Origin: Bacteroidales bacterium
Lineage (GTDB): Bacteria; Bacteroidota; Bacteroidia; Bacteroidales; UBA12481
Length of the DNA: 35,382 bases
Direction: 5' to 3'
Assembly: GCA_023145515.1 (NCBI GenBank)
Contig: JAGLDP010000115.1
Coordinates: 1 to 35,382, forward strand
Position 1 is the stretch's first letter. Each line of letters starts with the position of its first letter. The position numbers and the translations under genes were made by a program. Below, piece after piece: positions 10,217-20,354 of the stretch. The notes beneath the pieces were generated by a model. That model saw nothing but the letters and a program-made list of their open reading frames with translations, ran no database searches and had not been told where the DNA came from.

Positions 10217-11932
10217 TTATAGAATCCTGATGTCTTTCACAAGTAGCTGAATACTGGTATTTCCCCGAAAGGTATTTTCCTCTATAGTAAATACAATATC
10301 AAAAGGCTTACCCTTGTGTATTTCTGTGAATAAATATCCGAAATTAAATGCAATTGCTTCAATACTTTGATGACCTCCATTCTTCATAACCAAGCTCAGC
10401 TTCAAGTGCTCCCACTTTCGTCCTACCTGTCGGCTACGACCAGTTTCATGAACCCCTCTGGCAACAAATACCGGAGATGGATTATTCGGACCAAATGGTT
10501 CAAACTGCTTAAGAACTCTGAAGAATCCAGGGGTAATATGATCAAGAGAAATCTCCTGATCAATTTTTATGTTCGGCACCTGCTGGCTATCAGTAATATT
10601 TTCTGATACAAATTTTTCAAATCTCTGCTTGAATGCTTCAACATTTTCAACCCGCATACTCAAGCCTGCTGCGTATTTATGTCCCCCAAAACTCTCAAGC
10701 AAGTCACTACATGCGCTAATAGCCCGATAAAGGTCAAACTCATCTACAGAACGAGCAGATCCGGTTGCCATACCATTCGACCTTGTAAGAATCACAGTTG
10801 GACGGTAAAACTGCTCAATCAATCTACTTGCCACTATCCCAACTACACCCTTATGCCAGTCTGGTTGATAAAGCACCGTTGATTTCATATCACTATTGAC
10901 CTCCATTTCCTCCACCAGCTTTATTGCTTCGCTAGTATTATCCCCATCAATATTCTTTCGGTAGTCGTTATAAGAATCTATTGTAGCTCCTAATTCAACT
11001 GCTTCACTAACAGTTTTAGAAACGAGCAACTGCACAGCACTCCCACCACTTGATATCCTGCCAGCAGCATTTAGCCTGGGACAAATTTTAAACACAAGAT
11101 CAGAAACCGACAATTCCTTTGCATCACAATTTGAAATTTTGATCAGCTCTTTGAGGCCTGGTCTGGGAGCATCATTCATCCTTTTCAATCCATGCAATGC
11201 AAGAATTCTGTTTTCACCTGTCATAGGAACTAAATCTGCAGCTATGCTAACACACACAAGGTCGAGGTAATTGGCCAACTGACCAAAAGGAATGCCATTT
11301 CTAAGACAATACCCCTGCAATAGCTTGAATCCTACACCACATCCCGATAGTTCCTTATAGGGATATTCGCAATCTTTTTGTTTGGGATCTAATATGGCAC
11401 ACGCATCCGGAAGAGTTTCTCCAGGAAAATGATGATCACAAATAATAAATTCAATCCCTTTTTGTGTTGCATATTCAACCTTATCTACAGCCTTTATCCC
11501 ACAATCAAGAGCAATTATCAAGGAATATCCATTCTTTTTTGCAAAATCAATACTTGTGTAGGAGATCCCATAACCTTCTGAATAACGGTCGGGGATATAA
11601 TATCCAATATTATTAGTCATAGATTGGATAAAAGAGTACACAAGTGCTACCGATGTGGTTCCATCAACATCATAATCACCATAGATCAATATTTTCTCAT
11701 CTGAATCAAGAGCCTGCTTCATTCTCACAATGGCTTTCTCCATGCCCTTCATAAGAAATGGATCGTGTAATTCATCCAAACTTGGGCGAAAGAAATGCCT
11801 GGCCTGTTCAAAATCCTTAATCCCACGTTGGGCTAAAAGGCTCGACAGCACCTCATCAACACCAAGCTCAGCAGAGAGACTATCAACAAGGGCTTGGTGT
11901 GGCTTGGGCAATATTTTCCATTGCTTTTCCAT
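10217..11932 (-). CDS. recJ: single-stranded-DNA-specific exonuclease RecJ
   Basis: DHH motif IYGDYDVDGTTSVAL and CDHH; DHHA1 region SGGHKYAAGLSM. Confidence 0.94.
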   Translation of the reverse strand: MEKQWKILPKPHQALVDSLSAELGVDEVLSSLLAQRGIKDFEQARHFFRPSLDELHDPFLMKGMEKAIVRMKQALDSDEKILIYGDYDVDGTTSVALVYSFIQSMTNNIGYYIPDRYSEGYGISYTSIDFAKKNGYSLIIALDCGIKAVDKVEYATQKGIEFIICDHHFPGETLPDACAILDPKQKDCEYPYKELSGCGVGFKLLQGYCLRNGIPFGQLANYLDLVCVSIAADLVPMTGENRILALHGLKRMNDAPRPGLKELIKISNCDAKELSVSDLVFKICPRLNAAGRISSGGSAVQLLVSKTVSEAVELGATIDSYNDYRKNIDGDNTSEAIKLVEEMEVNSDMKSTVLYQPDWHKGVVGIVASRLIEQFYRPTVILTRSNGMATGSARSVDEFDLYRAISACSDLLESFGGHKYAAGLSMRVENVEAFKQRFEKFVSENITDSQQVPNIKIDQEISLDHITPGFFRVLKQFEPFGPNNPSPVFVARGVHETGRSRQVGRKWEHLKLSLVMKNGGHQSIEAIAFNFGYLFTEIHKGKPFDIVFTIEENTFRGNTSIQLLVKDIRIL

Positions 11933-11960
11933 AATCAGCTACGAAGTAAATCGTAAGATA

Positions 11961-11991
11961 TAAAGATAGGTATTTTTGCCTTTTGATTAAA
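11961..11991 (-). promoter_or_regulatory. candidate Bacteroidetes-type promoter for recJ (TTTA-N19-TATCTTTA)
   Basis: Minus strand: -33-like TTTA at 11991-11988, exactly 19 nt, -7-like TATCTTTA at 11968-11961. Compare the consensus TTTG-N19-TAnnTTTG. Confidence 0.55.
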
Positions 11992-12012
11992 TGCACCAGT
12001 GAAGTATCTTTG
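11982..12012 (+). promoter_or_regulatory. candidate Bacteroidetes-type promoter for lysS (TTTG-N19-TATCTTTG)
   Basis: TTTG at 11982-11985, exactly 19 nt, TATCTTTG at 12005-12012: a full consensus match. Confidence 0.75.
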
Positions 12013-12030
12013 CACAAAATAATTGAAGAG

Positions 12031-13752
12031 ATGATGCATGAATTAAGTGAACAGGAAGTATTACGACGAAACTCCCTTGATAAAATCCGTAAGCTTGGTA
12101 TTGACCCATATCCTGCAGCCAGATATAATGTTAATACTACAACTGAAGCAATAAAAAGAGAGTATAATTCAGAAGAAAACAACCTTCAGGATGTTTGTAT
12201 TGCTGGAAGAATTATGAGTAGGAGGATAATGGGAAAAGCCTCTTTTGCTGAGCTTCAAGACTCTGAAGGTAGAATCCAGATATATCTAAATCGAGATGAA
12301 CTTTGTCCGGGAGAAGATAAGACTCTATATAATGAAGTATTTAAAAGGCTTCTCGACATTGGTGATATAATCGGCATCAAAGGATCTGTTTTCATTACCC
12401 AGGTGGGAGAAATCAGTGTTTTTTGCAAAGAATTGACAATCTTGAGCAAGTCTGTCAGACCCCTGCCAATTGTCAAAGAAAAAGATGGACAAACTTACGA
12501 TGCCTTTACAGATCCTGATCAAAGGTATCGACAAAGGTACCTCGACATGATTGTTAACTCCCATGTCAAAGAGACTTTCATAAAAAGGAGTAAGCTGGTT
12601 AAGTCGATGCGAGATTATCTTGATGCTAAAGCATATCTTGAGGTTGAAACTCCAATTCTTCAACCGATACACGGGGGAGCAGCTGCCAGACCATTTAAGA
12701 CCCATCATAATACTCATAATCAAACTTTATACTTACGTATTGCTAATGAGCTTTATCTCAAAAAGCTTATAGTTGGAGGCTTTGATGGGGTTTATGAATT
12801 TGCTAAGGATTTCAGAAACGAAGGGATGGATAGGTTTCATAATCCTGAATTCACACAAATGGAACTCTATGTTGCCTATAAAGACTATTTCTGGATGATG
12901 GAGACTGTGGAGGAAATGGTTGAAAAAATTGCTATGGATCTTCATGGCACCACTAAGGTGCAGGTTGGTGAAAATCTGATTGATTTCAAACGCCCATGGA
13001 AACGCTTCACTATGTTTGAAGCAATTGAGCATTTCACTAAAATTGATGTTAGCGAAATGGATGAAGATGAACTCAGGAGCACTTGCAAAAAACTTAGTAT
13101 TGCTACAGACAGCAGCATGGGCAAGGGAAAACTCATTGATGAGATCTTTGGAGAAAGCTGTGAAGCCAAACTTATTCAACCAACTTTTATCACCGATTAT
13201 CCAGTTGAAATGAGTCCCTTGGCAAAAAAACATCGTTCAAAAGATGGCTTAGTAGAGCGATTTGAAGCCATTTGCAACGGTAAAGAAATTTGCAATGCCT
13301 ACTCTGAGCTGAATGACCCTATTGATCAGCGCGAACGATTTGAAGAACAGCTATTACTAGCTGAAAGAGGCGACGAAGAAGCGATGGTATTGGATGAAGA
13401 TTTCCTTAGAGCGATTGATTTAGGAATGCCTCCTACATCAGGGTTGGGAATTGGAATAGATAGGCTTGCGATGATCATGACAAATTCTGCTTCAATTCAA
13501 GATGTACTGTTTTTTCCACAGATGAGACCAGAAAAAACAATTCAAGTCGACGAAGACCAGGCCTTTATTGACTTAGGAATTGCTCCTGAATGGGTTCAGG
13601 TAATAAAGAAAATTGGTGTCATTCAAGTCACACAACTAAAAAAGCTTAATCCTAATAAACTCCATCAAGATCTTTGCGGACATAACAAAAAGAACAAGAT
13701 GGGCTTAAAAAACCCAAGTCAGGATGAGATCAGAGAGTGGATTATTAAGTGA
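12031..13752 (+). CDS. lysS: lysyl-tRNA synthetase (class II) with C-terminal extension
   Basis: [38 protein letters not shown]. Start set at MMHELSEQ because the promoter lies inside the 5' end of the longest ORF. Confidence 0.93.
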   Translation: MMHELSEQEVLRRNSLDKIRKLGIDPYPAARYNVNTTTEAIKREYNSEENNLQDVCIAGRIMSRRIMGKASFAELQDSEGRIQIYLNRDELCPGEDKTLYNEVFKRLLDIGDIIGIKGSVFITQVGEISVFCKELTILSKSVRPLPIVKEKDGQTYDAFTDPDQRYRQRYLDMIVNSHVKETFIKRSKLVKSMRDYLDAKAYLEVETPILQPIHGGAAARPFKTHHNTHNQTLYLRIANELYLKKLIVGGFDGVYEFAKDFRNEGMDRFHNPEFTQMELYVAYKDYFWMMETVEEMVEKIAMDLHGTTKVQVGENLIDFKRPWKRFTMFEAIEHFTKIDVSEMDEDELRSTCKKLSIATDSSMGKGKLIDEIFGESCEAKLIQPTFITDYPVEMSPLAKKHRSKDGLVERFEAICNGKEICNAYSELNDPIDQRERFEEQLLLAERGDEEAMVLDEDFLRAIDLGMPPTSGLGIGIDRLAMIMTNSASIQDVLFFPQMRPEKTIQVDEDQAFIDLGIAPEWVQVIKKIGVIQVTQLKKLNPNKLHQDLCGHNKKNKMGLKNPSQDEIREWIIK

Positions 13753-13782
13753 ATAAGTAATATAAAATAAAGGGAATAAGCT

Positions 13783-15099
13783 ATGAAACTCAATCTTCTT
13801 GGTCTTGCTGAATTTATTGATTATGAGCAGTTTGCCGTGACAGCTGTAGAGAAAAACAAAATGCTTCATCAGGGCTCTGGTGCTGGGAATGACTTTCTTG
13901 GCTGGGTAGACTTACCTCAAAGAGCAAAGGAAGAGCTACCTCATATCATTGAGGTCAGCAAGCGATTCAGGAAAAATCTGGATTGCATTGTAGTTATAGG
14001 AATCGGTGGTTCATATTTAGGAACTAAAGCTGTGTTAACTGCTCTTAGATCCCAGATTCCAATGACAACAGAAGACCCGGAAATCTTATTTGCCGGTCAT
14101 CACCTTAGCCAGGAATACCATACCCAACTCTTCTCTTATCTGAAATCCAAGAATTGGGGAATTGTAATTATCTCTAAATCAGGAACAACTACTGAGCCAG
14201 CTATTGCTTTCCGTTTTCTCAGAACCTCACTTATTCAACAATTTGGATTAGAAGAAAGTAGACAAAGGATTCTGGCAATCACAGATGCAAAAAGGGGAGC
14301 TCTCCGTAGCCTGGTCAACACAGAAGGATATGAGTCGTTTGTCATCCCAGATGATGTTGGAGGCAGATTTTCTATCCTGACTCCGGTCGGACTAGTTCCT
14401 CTGGCACTGGCAGGCATCGACATCGGGGCTCTTGTGCAGGGCGCTTATAATCAAATGGAGAACAGCAATGCAGATACACCATTCAAGCAAAATCTATCAG
14501 CTCAATACGCTGCTGCCAGATATGCACTATACAAGGAAGGCAAAGGCATTGAAATCCTGTCAAATTTCAATCCAGCTCTACATGACGTAGCTGAGTGGTG
14601 GAAGCAATTATTTGGAGAAAGTGAAGGAAAAGATCAAAAGGGGATTTTTCCTGCTAGTGTTGATCTGACTACAGACCTGCACTCTATGGGGCAATTTATC
14701 CAGGATGGCACCCGACAACTATTTGAAACTGCGATTTTAATAGAAAAGTCAGAAAGTGACCTTATTCTAAAAGAACAGGATTCCGATCTTGATCAATTGA
14801 ATTATCTCTCTGGTAAAAGCATGGATTATGTAAATAAACAAGCTGCTGAGGGAACTCTCCTTGCTCACAAAGACGGTGAAGTTCCTATTATTCGCATTGA
14901 AATTGAAAAACTGTCGGCATTCACTTTAGGAGAGATATTTTACTTTTTCGAAAAAGCTTGTGGGATTTCAGGATATTTACTTGAAGTAAATCCATTTGAT
15001 CAGCCCGGAGTTGAAGCTTACAAGAAAAATATGTTTGCGCTTTTGGGAAAACCCGGATTTGAAGAAGAAACAAAGACAATTAAATCACGTTTGTCCTAA
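13783..15099 (+). CDS. pgi: glucose-6-phosphate isomerase
   Basis: VVIGIGGSYLGTKAVL, ISKSGTTTEPAIAFR, GGRFSILTPVGLVPLA. Confidence 0.92.
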   Translation: MKLNLLGLAEFIDYEQFAVTAVEKNKMLHQGSGAGNDFLGWVDLPQRAKEELPHIIEVSKRFRKNLDCIVVIGIGGSYLGTKAVLTALRSQIPMTTEDPEILFAGHHLSQEYHTQLFSYLKSKNWGIVIISKSGTTTEPAIAFRFLRTSLIQQFGLEESRQRILAITDAKRGALRSLVNTEGYESFVIPDDVGGRFSILTPVGLVPLALAGIDIGALVQGAYNQMENSNADTPFKQNLSAQYAAARYALYKEGKGIEILSNFNPALHDVAEWWKQLFGESEGKDQKGIFPASVDLTTDLHSMGQFIQDGTRQLFETAILIEKSESDLILKEQDSDLDQLNYLSGKSMDYVNKQAAEGTLLAHKDGEVPIIRIEIEKLSAFTLGEIFYFFEKACGISGYLLEVNPFDQPGVEAYKKNMFALLGKPGFEEETKTIKSRLS

Positions 15100-15106
15100 T
15101 ACAGGA

Positions 15107-15994
15107 ATGGATCGCAAAACACTTAAAGGATATTCGCTGGCTCTGATTGGAGCAATGGCTCTTGCCCACTCCTTCATTTTCAGCAAAGCGGCACTAAATA
15201 CTGTTCATTTTGTTCAGTTCGGATTAATCTGGTTTGCTTTTGGCACCATCTGGTTACTATTATATATATGGTTGTCTGGAGATTACAAAGAGATACGCTC
15301 ACTTTCAGGGAAAGGACATATTTACACTTTTCTGGTGGGTCTTTTCGAGGCTCTTGGCACAGCCTTCTTCTATATCGCCTTGAAAAAAGTTGACAATCCG
15401 GCTATAGTCTCCTTCCTTGGAAATGCAGGTCCGGTATTTGTCACTTTACTAGGAATATTCATATTAAAAGAAAGATTCACACGATTAGAATTACTTGGTG
15501 TATTACTAGCTATTATGGGGATATTTACCATGGCATTTACCGGAGGTGGTGCGTTGGAGAATGTTTTCATAGACGGAACAGCATGGATCATCCTGGCATC
15601 GCTCATGTTCGCCAGCGGCACTATCATTGGTCGGAAACAAATCCAGCAGGTTAGTCCCTCTTTACTGTCCCTGATTCGTGTATTATTGCTACTAGTCGTT
15701 TTTTCTGTTCTTTTTATCAGCTTAGATCTCGACCTCAACATTTCGGGCAGAGCTTATCTGAACATGGGGATTGGATCTATTTTGGAGGCATTGATTACCA
15801 TGGTTGCAGCCTATTCTGCTCTTAAGTATATTCAAGCAATCAAAATGTCTATTCTCATAAGCACAAAGAGCATCTGGATTTTGATTAGTGCCCTGATCTT
15901 TTTCAGGCTATTCCCTGAGCCCCACCAGGTACTTGGAGGATTACTATCATTAGCAGGAGTATTTATGCTGACGCTTGGCAAGAGGCGCAGGTAA
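15107..15994 (+). CDS. EamA/DMT-family transporter
   Basis: About 10 hydrophobic segments; VDNPAIVSFLGNAGPVFVTLLGIFILKERFTRLELLGVLLAIMGI is typical of EamA. Start set at MDRKTLKGY. Confidence 0.85.
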   Translation: MDRKTLKGYSLALIGAMALAHSFIFSKAALNTVHFVQFGLIWFAFGTIWLLLYIWLSGDYKEIRSLSGKGHIYTFLVGLFEALGTAFFYIALKKVDNPAIVSFLGNAGPVFVTLLGIFILKERFTRLELLGVLLAIMGIFTMAFTGGGALENVFIDGTAWIILASLMFASGTIIGRKQIQQVSPSLLSLIRVLLLLVVFSVLFISLDLDLNISGRAYLNMGIGSILEALITMVAAYSALKYIQAIKMSILISTKSIWILISALIFFRLFPEPHQVLGGLLSLAGVFMLTLGKRRR

Positions 15995-16000
15995 GCTTTA

Positions 16001-17458
16001 TCATGGATTCCGGGTTTTGGATTCTTGAGACTCCATCCATTTGGCTTCCAATTCTATCTGCTCTTCCAATGATATTCCTTTGAGCTTTGCTTTTTGCTCA
16101 ATTTTAGCCAGCCAGGCTGAGTCTTTTCTTATTTTCATCACATAATAGCCGGCATCCTTTACCAGTAATCCATCCTGTTCATCTTTCCAGATTTGATAGG
16201 CTGCATGTTCTTTTAGGCCCTGAGCAAGCGTAACGCTTCTTTGCTCTGCATCCTTCACCACCAAATCAAACCATTTGTAATCTGTTATAATTCTGGCTTG
16301 ATAGTCGTACGAATAATCACGGATATGTTCTGGATAATAAGACTTGTATAAAACTTCAATGAAATTCCAGGCCATTTTATAGTAGAATCGCTCGGTAACC
16401 ATAATAAGAATCAGATCCATACTCTCTACTTCTTTCCTGATATTGATCATACTGGTATCACGGGGTTCACTCCATGTATCCGGATAGATTTTTTTGGAAT
16501 AATACCAGAATGCTTCATTAGCAAAAGCTTTTCCCGGAATCCCGGCATTAAGAATATTAAAGAAGAAACTATCTGATATTGTTAAAACCCTTGGCTTTAT
16601 ACTGTCAGAAAGCAATCTGAATTCAAATTCAGGATAGTGCATTTCAGAATAAGGAGGGGTAAATACAAGATTTAGAATTTCTACCAGGTCATTATCTGTA
16701 TCTCTTAATGACTTAGTCACTTCACCGTTCTTGATTATCACGTCAGGTATATTTTTCTGAGTAATATTATCAGCAAAACTCAGCAATGTATCGACGGCTT
16801 CAAGCATACCTGAATATGACCAATGAATTCCTCCCTTTGGAAAATGGGGGAAAGATGAGTCTGACTTTCGCTTAACAAATAAACTATTGAGATCCAGAGC
16901 CGGTATATCAACTGCCTCAATATTATCCAGTATAGTTTGGTAATTGGTATTGGGCAAAGCATTCTTCATATCACGTTTTCGTATGTATTCAGGATAGTAG
17001 CTTGCCTTGCCTGGTTCCAGAACCAAAGCTAATTCAACGCCCAATGATTTCAGAGTATCATGAACCAACTCCATTCTCCTGAATTTCTGTTTCCAGAACC
17101 AATCCCCCAGATAATCTTTTCCGGTATAAGCACGAATATAATCTTTCTCAAAAAGATAAGCCTTTTTCCCCACCACAACTCCCGAAGCATTGGTCTTCCT
17201 GAACAAGCTGAACTCTATTTGATTTTTCATTCTAACCAGCCAGGGTCTGAATCCAATTCTCTCTTCCAGATACTTATCATAAGCGTATTGAAAACTACCC
17301 TCTGCCCAGCTCTTTAGTGTAAAGGAAGGAATTGCTGTTGAAATCTGATCGCCGGCAAGAGAAACCAACTTTAAGAACCCTGTTTTCTGTTGAAGTAAAG
17401 GAAGAAACAGAATCAATAAGATTCCGATAAATAAAATATTTTTACGCCAGCCAGCCAT
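16001..17458 (-). CDS. AlgX/AlgJ-like SGNH-hydrolase O-acetylation partner protein
   Basis: N-terminal TM; YLEERIGFRPWLVRMKNQ, GIHWSYSGMLEAVDTLL, LTISDSFFFN; overlaps the stop of the upstream MBOAT gene. Confidence 0.7.
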   Translation of the reverse strand: MAGWRKNILFIGILLILFLPLLQQKTGFLKLVSLAGDQISTAIPSFTLKSWAEGSFQYAYDKYLEERIGFRPWLVRMKNQIEFSLFRKTNASGVVVGKKAYLFEKDYIRAYTGKDYLGDWFWKQKFRRMELVHDTLKSLGVELALVLEPGKASYYPEYIRKRDMKNALPNTNYQTILDNIEAVDIPALDLNSLFVKRKSDSSFPHFPKGGIHWSYSGMLEAVDTLLSFADNITQKNIPDVIIKNGEVTKSLRDTDNDLVEILNLVFTPPYSEMHYPEFEFRLLSDSIKPRVLTISDSFFFNILNAGIPGKAFANEAFWYYSKKIYPDTWSEPRDTSMINIRKEVESMDLILIMVTERFYYKMAWNFIEVLYKSYYPEHIRDYSYDYQARIITDYKWFDLVVKDAEQRSVTLAQGLKEHAAYQIWKDEQDGLLVKDAGYYVMKIRKDSAWLAKIEQKAKLKGISLEEQIELEAKWMESQESKTRNP

Positions 17459-18882
17459 TAAAATCTAAAATATATGAAAGGATTAAAACCCGATGATGTG
17501 ATAAAAGCTATACTTAACAATAGGAGGAAAACAGCCAGAACCGATCTCCACAAATGAGTTTTGAAACTAACTGGGTCAGACAGCAGTCTGTTTTGCCACT
17601 CTTCAGTTCCTTTTCGTAAAGCAAAAAAGCTAAAAAACACACCTGCAATCATAAAAAACCAGAATTCTGAACTGGGATTATACTCCGCCAAATGATTCTG
17701 ATGAGAAAACATCGCCTTCAGGTAATATCGAACCTGATCAAAGCTTTCAGCCCTGAATAATACCCACCCAACCAAAGTAGCGAGATATGTGAAAAGCACA
17801 GATACTATTCGTCCGGCCCGCGTCAAAACTCTCACAAGAAAAATACGATCAAGAACAAGGAACAGTCCATGATAAGCACCCCAAACAACAAAATTCCAAG
17901 CAGACCCATGCCATAGTCCGGATATCAGAAACACTATCCATAGATTAAAGTATAATCTCCGCTTTGTATTAACACGACTTCCCCCCAGGGGAATGTACAG
18001 ATAATCCTTCATCCATCGTCCTAGAGTCATATGCCAACGCCGCCAGAACTCTGTTATATTCTGTGATATATAAGGGTTATTGAAATTTTCAGGAAACTTA
18101 AAGCCTATCATACGCCCCATTCCGATAGCCATATCAGAATAGCCAGAAAAATCGAAATATATCTGAAAAGAGTAAGCAATAATCCCAATCCATGCAACTC
18201 CTGTTCCAAGCTGACCATCTGACAAAGCAAAAATTGCATCCACTTGTTCACCCAGAGTATTTGCGATCAAAACCTTCTTTGCCAAACCAATCACGAACCT
18301 GAAGAAACCAATCAGTCGATTATCTACATTTTCATTCGCCTGACGATCTTCAATCTGATCAGCGATTTCATGAAATCTAACAATAGGACCAGCGATGAGT
18401 TGAGGAAAAAGAATAATATACAGAGCATAATCCTGCAATTTTTTGAGCGGACCATGAACCTTACGATAAACATCGATTGAATAGCTCAGTTTCTGAAATG
18501 TAAAAAAGGAGATTCCTATTGGAAGAGCGATCTTAATCCAGCTAACAGACTCAGCACCAAGAGCATTTAGCATGTCGTTTACATTATCAATCAAAAAATT
18601 AGCATACTTGAAGTACACTAATAATCCAACATTTAGGATCACTGATAGTGCAAGAATTCTTTTCCTTTTGTCGTCATTCTGCTGATCCATCCATCTAATG
18701 ATATAGAAATCAGCAAGAATAGAAGCGCCAACCACAAAAACAAAAACAGGCGCTCCCCACATGTAGAAAATAATACTGGCAATCAAGGCCACGAGATTCT
18801 TCCATGGAGTATTAACCAGGTAATACACCAACAAAAAAATCGGGAAAAAGTACAATAAAAAGAGGCTGCTACTGAAAACCAT
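17458..18882 (-). CDS. MBOAT-family O-acyltransferase (AlgI-like)
   Basis: IALPIGISFFTFQKLSYSIDVYR, NITEFWRRWHMTLGRWMKDYLYIPLGGSR, LWHGSAWNFVVWGAYHG. Confidence 0.92.
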   Translation of the reverse strand: MVFSSSLFLLYFFPIFLLVYYLVNTPWKNLVALIASIIFYMWGAPVFVFVVGASILADFYIIRWMDQQNDDKRKRILALSVILNVGLLVYFKYANFLIDNVNDMLNALGAESVSWIKIALPIGISFFTFQKLSYSIDVYRKVHGPLKKLQDYALYIILFPQLIAGPIVRFHEIADQIEDRQANENVDNRLIGFFRFVIGLAKKVLIANTLGEQVDAIFALSDGQLGTGVAWIGIIAYSFQIYFDFSGYSDMAIGMGRMIGFKFPENFNNPYISQNITEFWRRWHMTLGRWMKDYLYIPLGGSRVNTKRRLYFNLWIVFLISGLWHGSAWNFVVWGAYHGLFLVLDRIFLVRVLTRAGRIVSVLFTYLATLVGWVLFRAESFDQVRYYLKAMFSHQNHLAEYNPSSEFWFFMIAGVFFSFFALRKGTEEWQNRLLSDPVSFKTHLWRSVLAVFLLLLSIAFITSSGFNPFIYFRF

Positions 18883-18889
18883 TTCTTCT

Positions 18890-18925
18890 AAAAAAAAGCC
18901 GCCACAGCAATTCCTGAGGCGGCTT
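18890..18925 (-). terminator. Rho-independent terminator downstream of the COG2403-like gene
   Basis: Minus strand AAGCCGCCtCAGgaattgCTGtGGCGGCTT followed by a T run: 8-bp arms plus an inner CAG/CTG pairing. Confidence 0.8.
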
Positions 18926-18942
18926 AAATGTATTCACTTTTA

Positions 18943-20283
18943 TTAAGCTAGTTTATGCTTAACAACAAATTCATCAAGAATATCAGTAAGATCAGGTTTT
19001 CCAATTTCCTGAAGATCATAAAACACCCTTGTGTTTGGCTTTGTAATATTAATTATTCTATTCAGATCAATAGGAGTTCCTATTACTACTGCATCACAAT
19101 CAGTATTGTTGATAGTTGTTTCAAGGTCTCTTAATTGCTCCTCACTATATCCCATAGCTGGCAATAATTCTCCAATGTAAGGGTATTTCTCATACGTTTC
19201 TGAGAGTTTACCCACAACATAAGGCCTTGGATCAACCATCTCAGCAGCTCCAAATTTCATTGCAGCAACAACTCCTGCCCCTATTGTCATCTCTCCATGT
19301 GTAAGGGTTGGACCATCTTCCACTACCAATACACGTTTGCCCCTTATAATTTCAGGATTATCGACTCGAATAGGGGATGCTCCATCCACTACAATAGCAT
19401 CCGGATTCAGGTCGGCTATATTGTCACGAACAGTCTGGATATCTTCAGGAGCTGCAGTATCCATCTTATTTATCACAATGGCATCAGCTAAACGAAGATT
19501 AACTTCTCCAGGGTAATAGAAAACCTCATGTCCGGGGCGATGAGGATCTGCCACAGTAATGGTCAAATCTGGCTTATAAAAAGAAAAGTCGTTATTTCCA
19601 CCATCCCACAATACTACATCGCATCCACTTGGATCCTTTTCAGCATCTCGTAGTATAGCCTCATAATCAACTCCGGCATAGATAACATTTCCACGAACTA
19701 CATGAGGCTCATATTCCTCCATTTCCTCAACCGTGCATTTATGCTTATCCAGATCAGATATCTTGGCAAAACGCTGAACTTTTTGAGCTACCAGATCTCC
19801 ATAAGGCATAGGATGTCGTACAGCTACAACATTAAGACCCTTTTCCATAAGTAATTCAATCACTCTTCTGGAAGTCTGAGATTTACCACAACCTGTTCGT
19901 GTTGCAACAACAGCAATAACCGGCTTTGTGCTTTTAATCATTGTATGACGAGGACCAAGTAGTTCGAAACTTGCACCATATGTATTTACCAGGGCACTCA
20001 GATTCATCACTTGATCATAAGGCATGTCACTATATGAAAACACACAGCTATCAACTTTATGTTTTTCAATCAAGCCAGGTAGTTCTTCTTCTGCAAAAAT
20101 AGGAATCCCTTCAGGATACAAGTCACCTGCAAGCTCAACAGGGTACTTTCTTCCATCTATATCCGGAATTTGAGCAGCAGTAAATGCAATAACATTATAC
20201 TCTTCATTGTTGCGGTAATAGGTATTAAAATTATGAAAATCCCTACCGGCGGCACCGATGATGATAATTTTTTTCTTAGACAT
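18943..20283 (-). CDS. P-loop GTPase, COG2403 / cyclic 2,3-diphosphoglycerate synthetase-like
   Basis: KKIIIIGAAGRDFHNFNTYYRNN; P-loop VVATRTGCGKSQTSRR; VVLWDGGNNDFSFYKPDL; NKMD; VEDGPTLTHGEM. Confidence 0.75.
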   Translation of the reverse strand: MSKKKIIIIGAAGRDFHNFNTYYRNNEEYNVIAFTAAQIPDIDGRKYPVELAGDLYPEGIPIFAEEELPGLIEKHKVDSCVFSYSDMPYDQVMNLSALVNTYGASFELLGPRHTMIKSTKPVIAVVATRTGCGKSQTSRRVIELLMEKGLNVVAVRHPMPYGDLVAQKVQRFAKISDLDKHKCTVEEMEEYEPHVVRGNVIYAGVDYEAILRDAEKDPSGCDVVLWDGGNNDFSFYKPDLTITVADPHRPGHEVFYYPGEVNLRLADAIVINKMDTAAPEDIQTVRDNIADLNPDAIVVDGASPIRVDNPEIIRGKRVLVVEDGPTLTHGEMTIGAGVVAAMKFGAAEMVDPRPYVVGKLSETYEKYPYIGELLPAMGYSEEQLRDLETTINNTDCDAVVIGTPIDLNRIINITKPNTRVFYDLQEIGKPDLTDILDEFVVKHKLA

Positions 20284-20314
20284 AAGACGTTTTTATTTTT
20301 GATGAGAAGTACAA

Positions 20315-20345
20315 CAAATATAATTTTTCTAATGGAATAGCCTAA
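20315..20345 (-). promoter_or_regulatory. candidate promoter for the COG2403-like gene (TTAG-N19-TATATTTG)
   Basis: Minus strand -7 TATATTTG at 20322-20315 and TTAG at 20345-20342, 19-nt spacer, about 30 nt upstream of the ATG. Confidence 0.55.
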
Positions 20346-20354
20346 TGATAAATA

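Noticed and set aside
12733-13233. Antisense ORF of 166 aa within lysS
   Set aside because: Lies wholly opposite the LysRS catalytic core and shows no motifs of its own.
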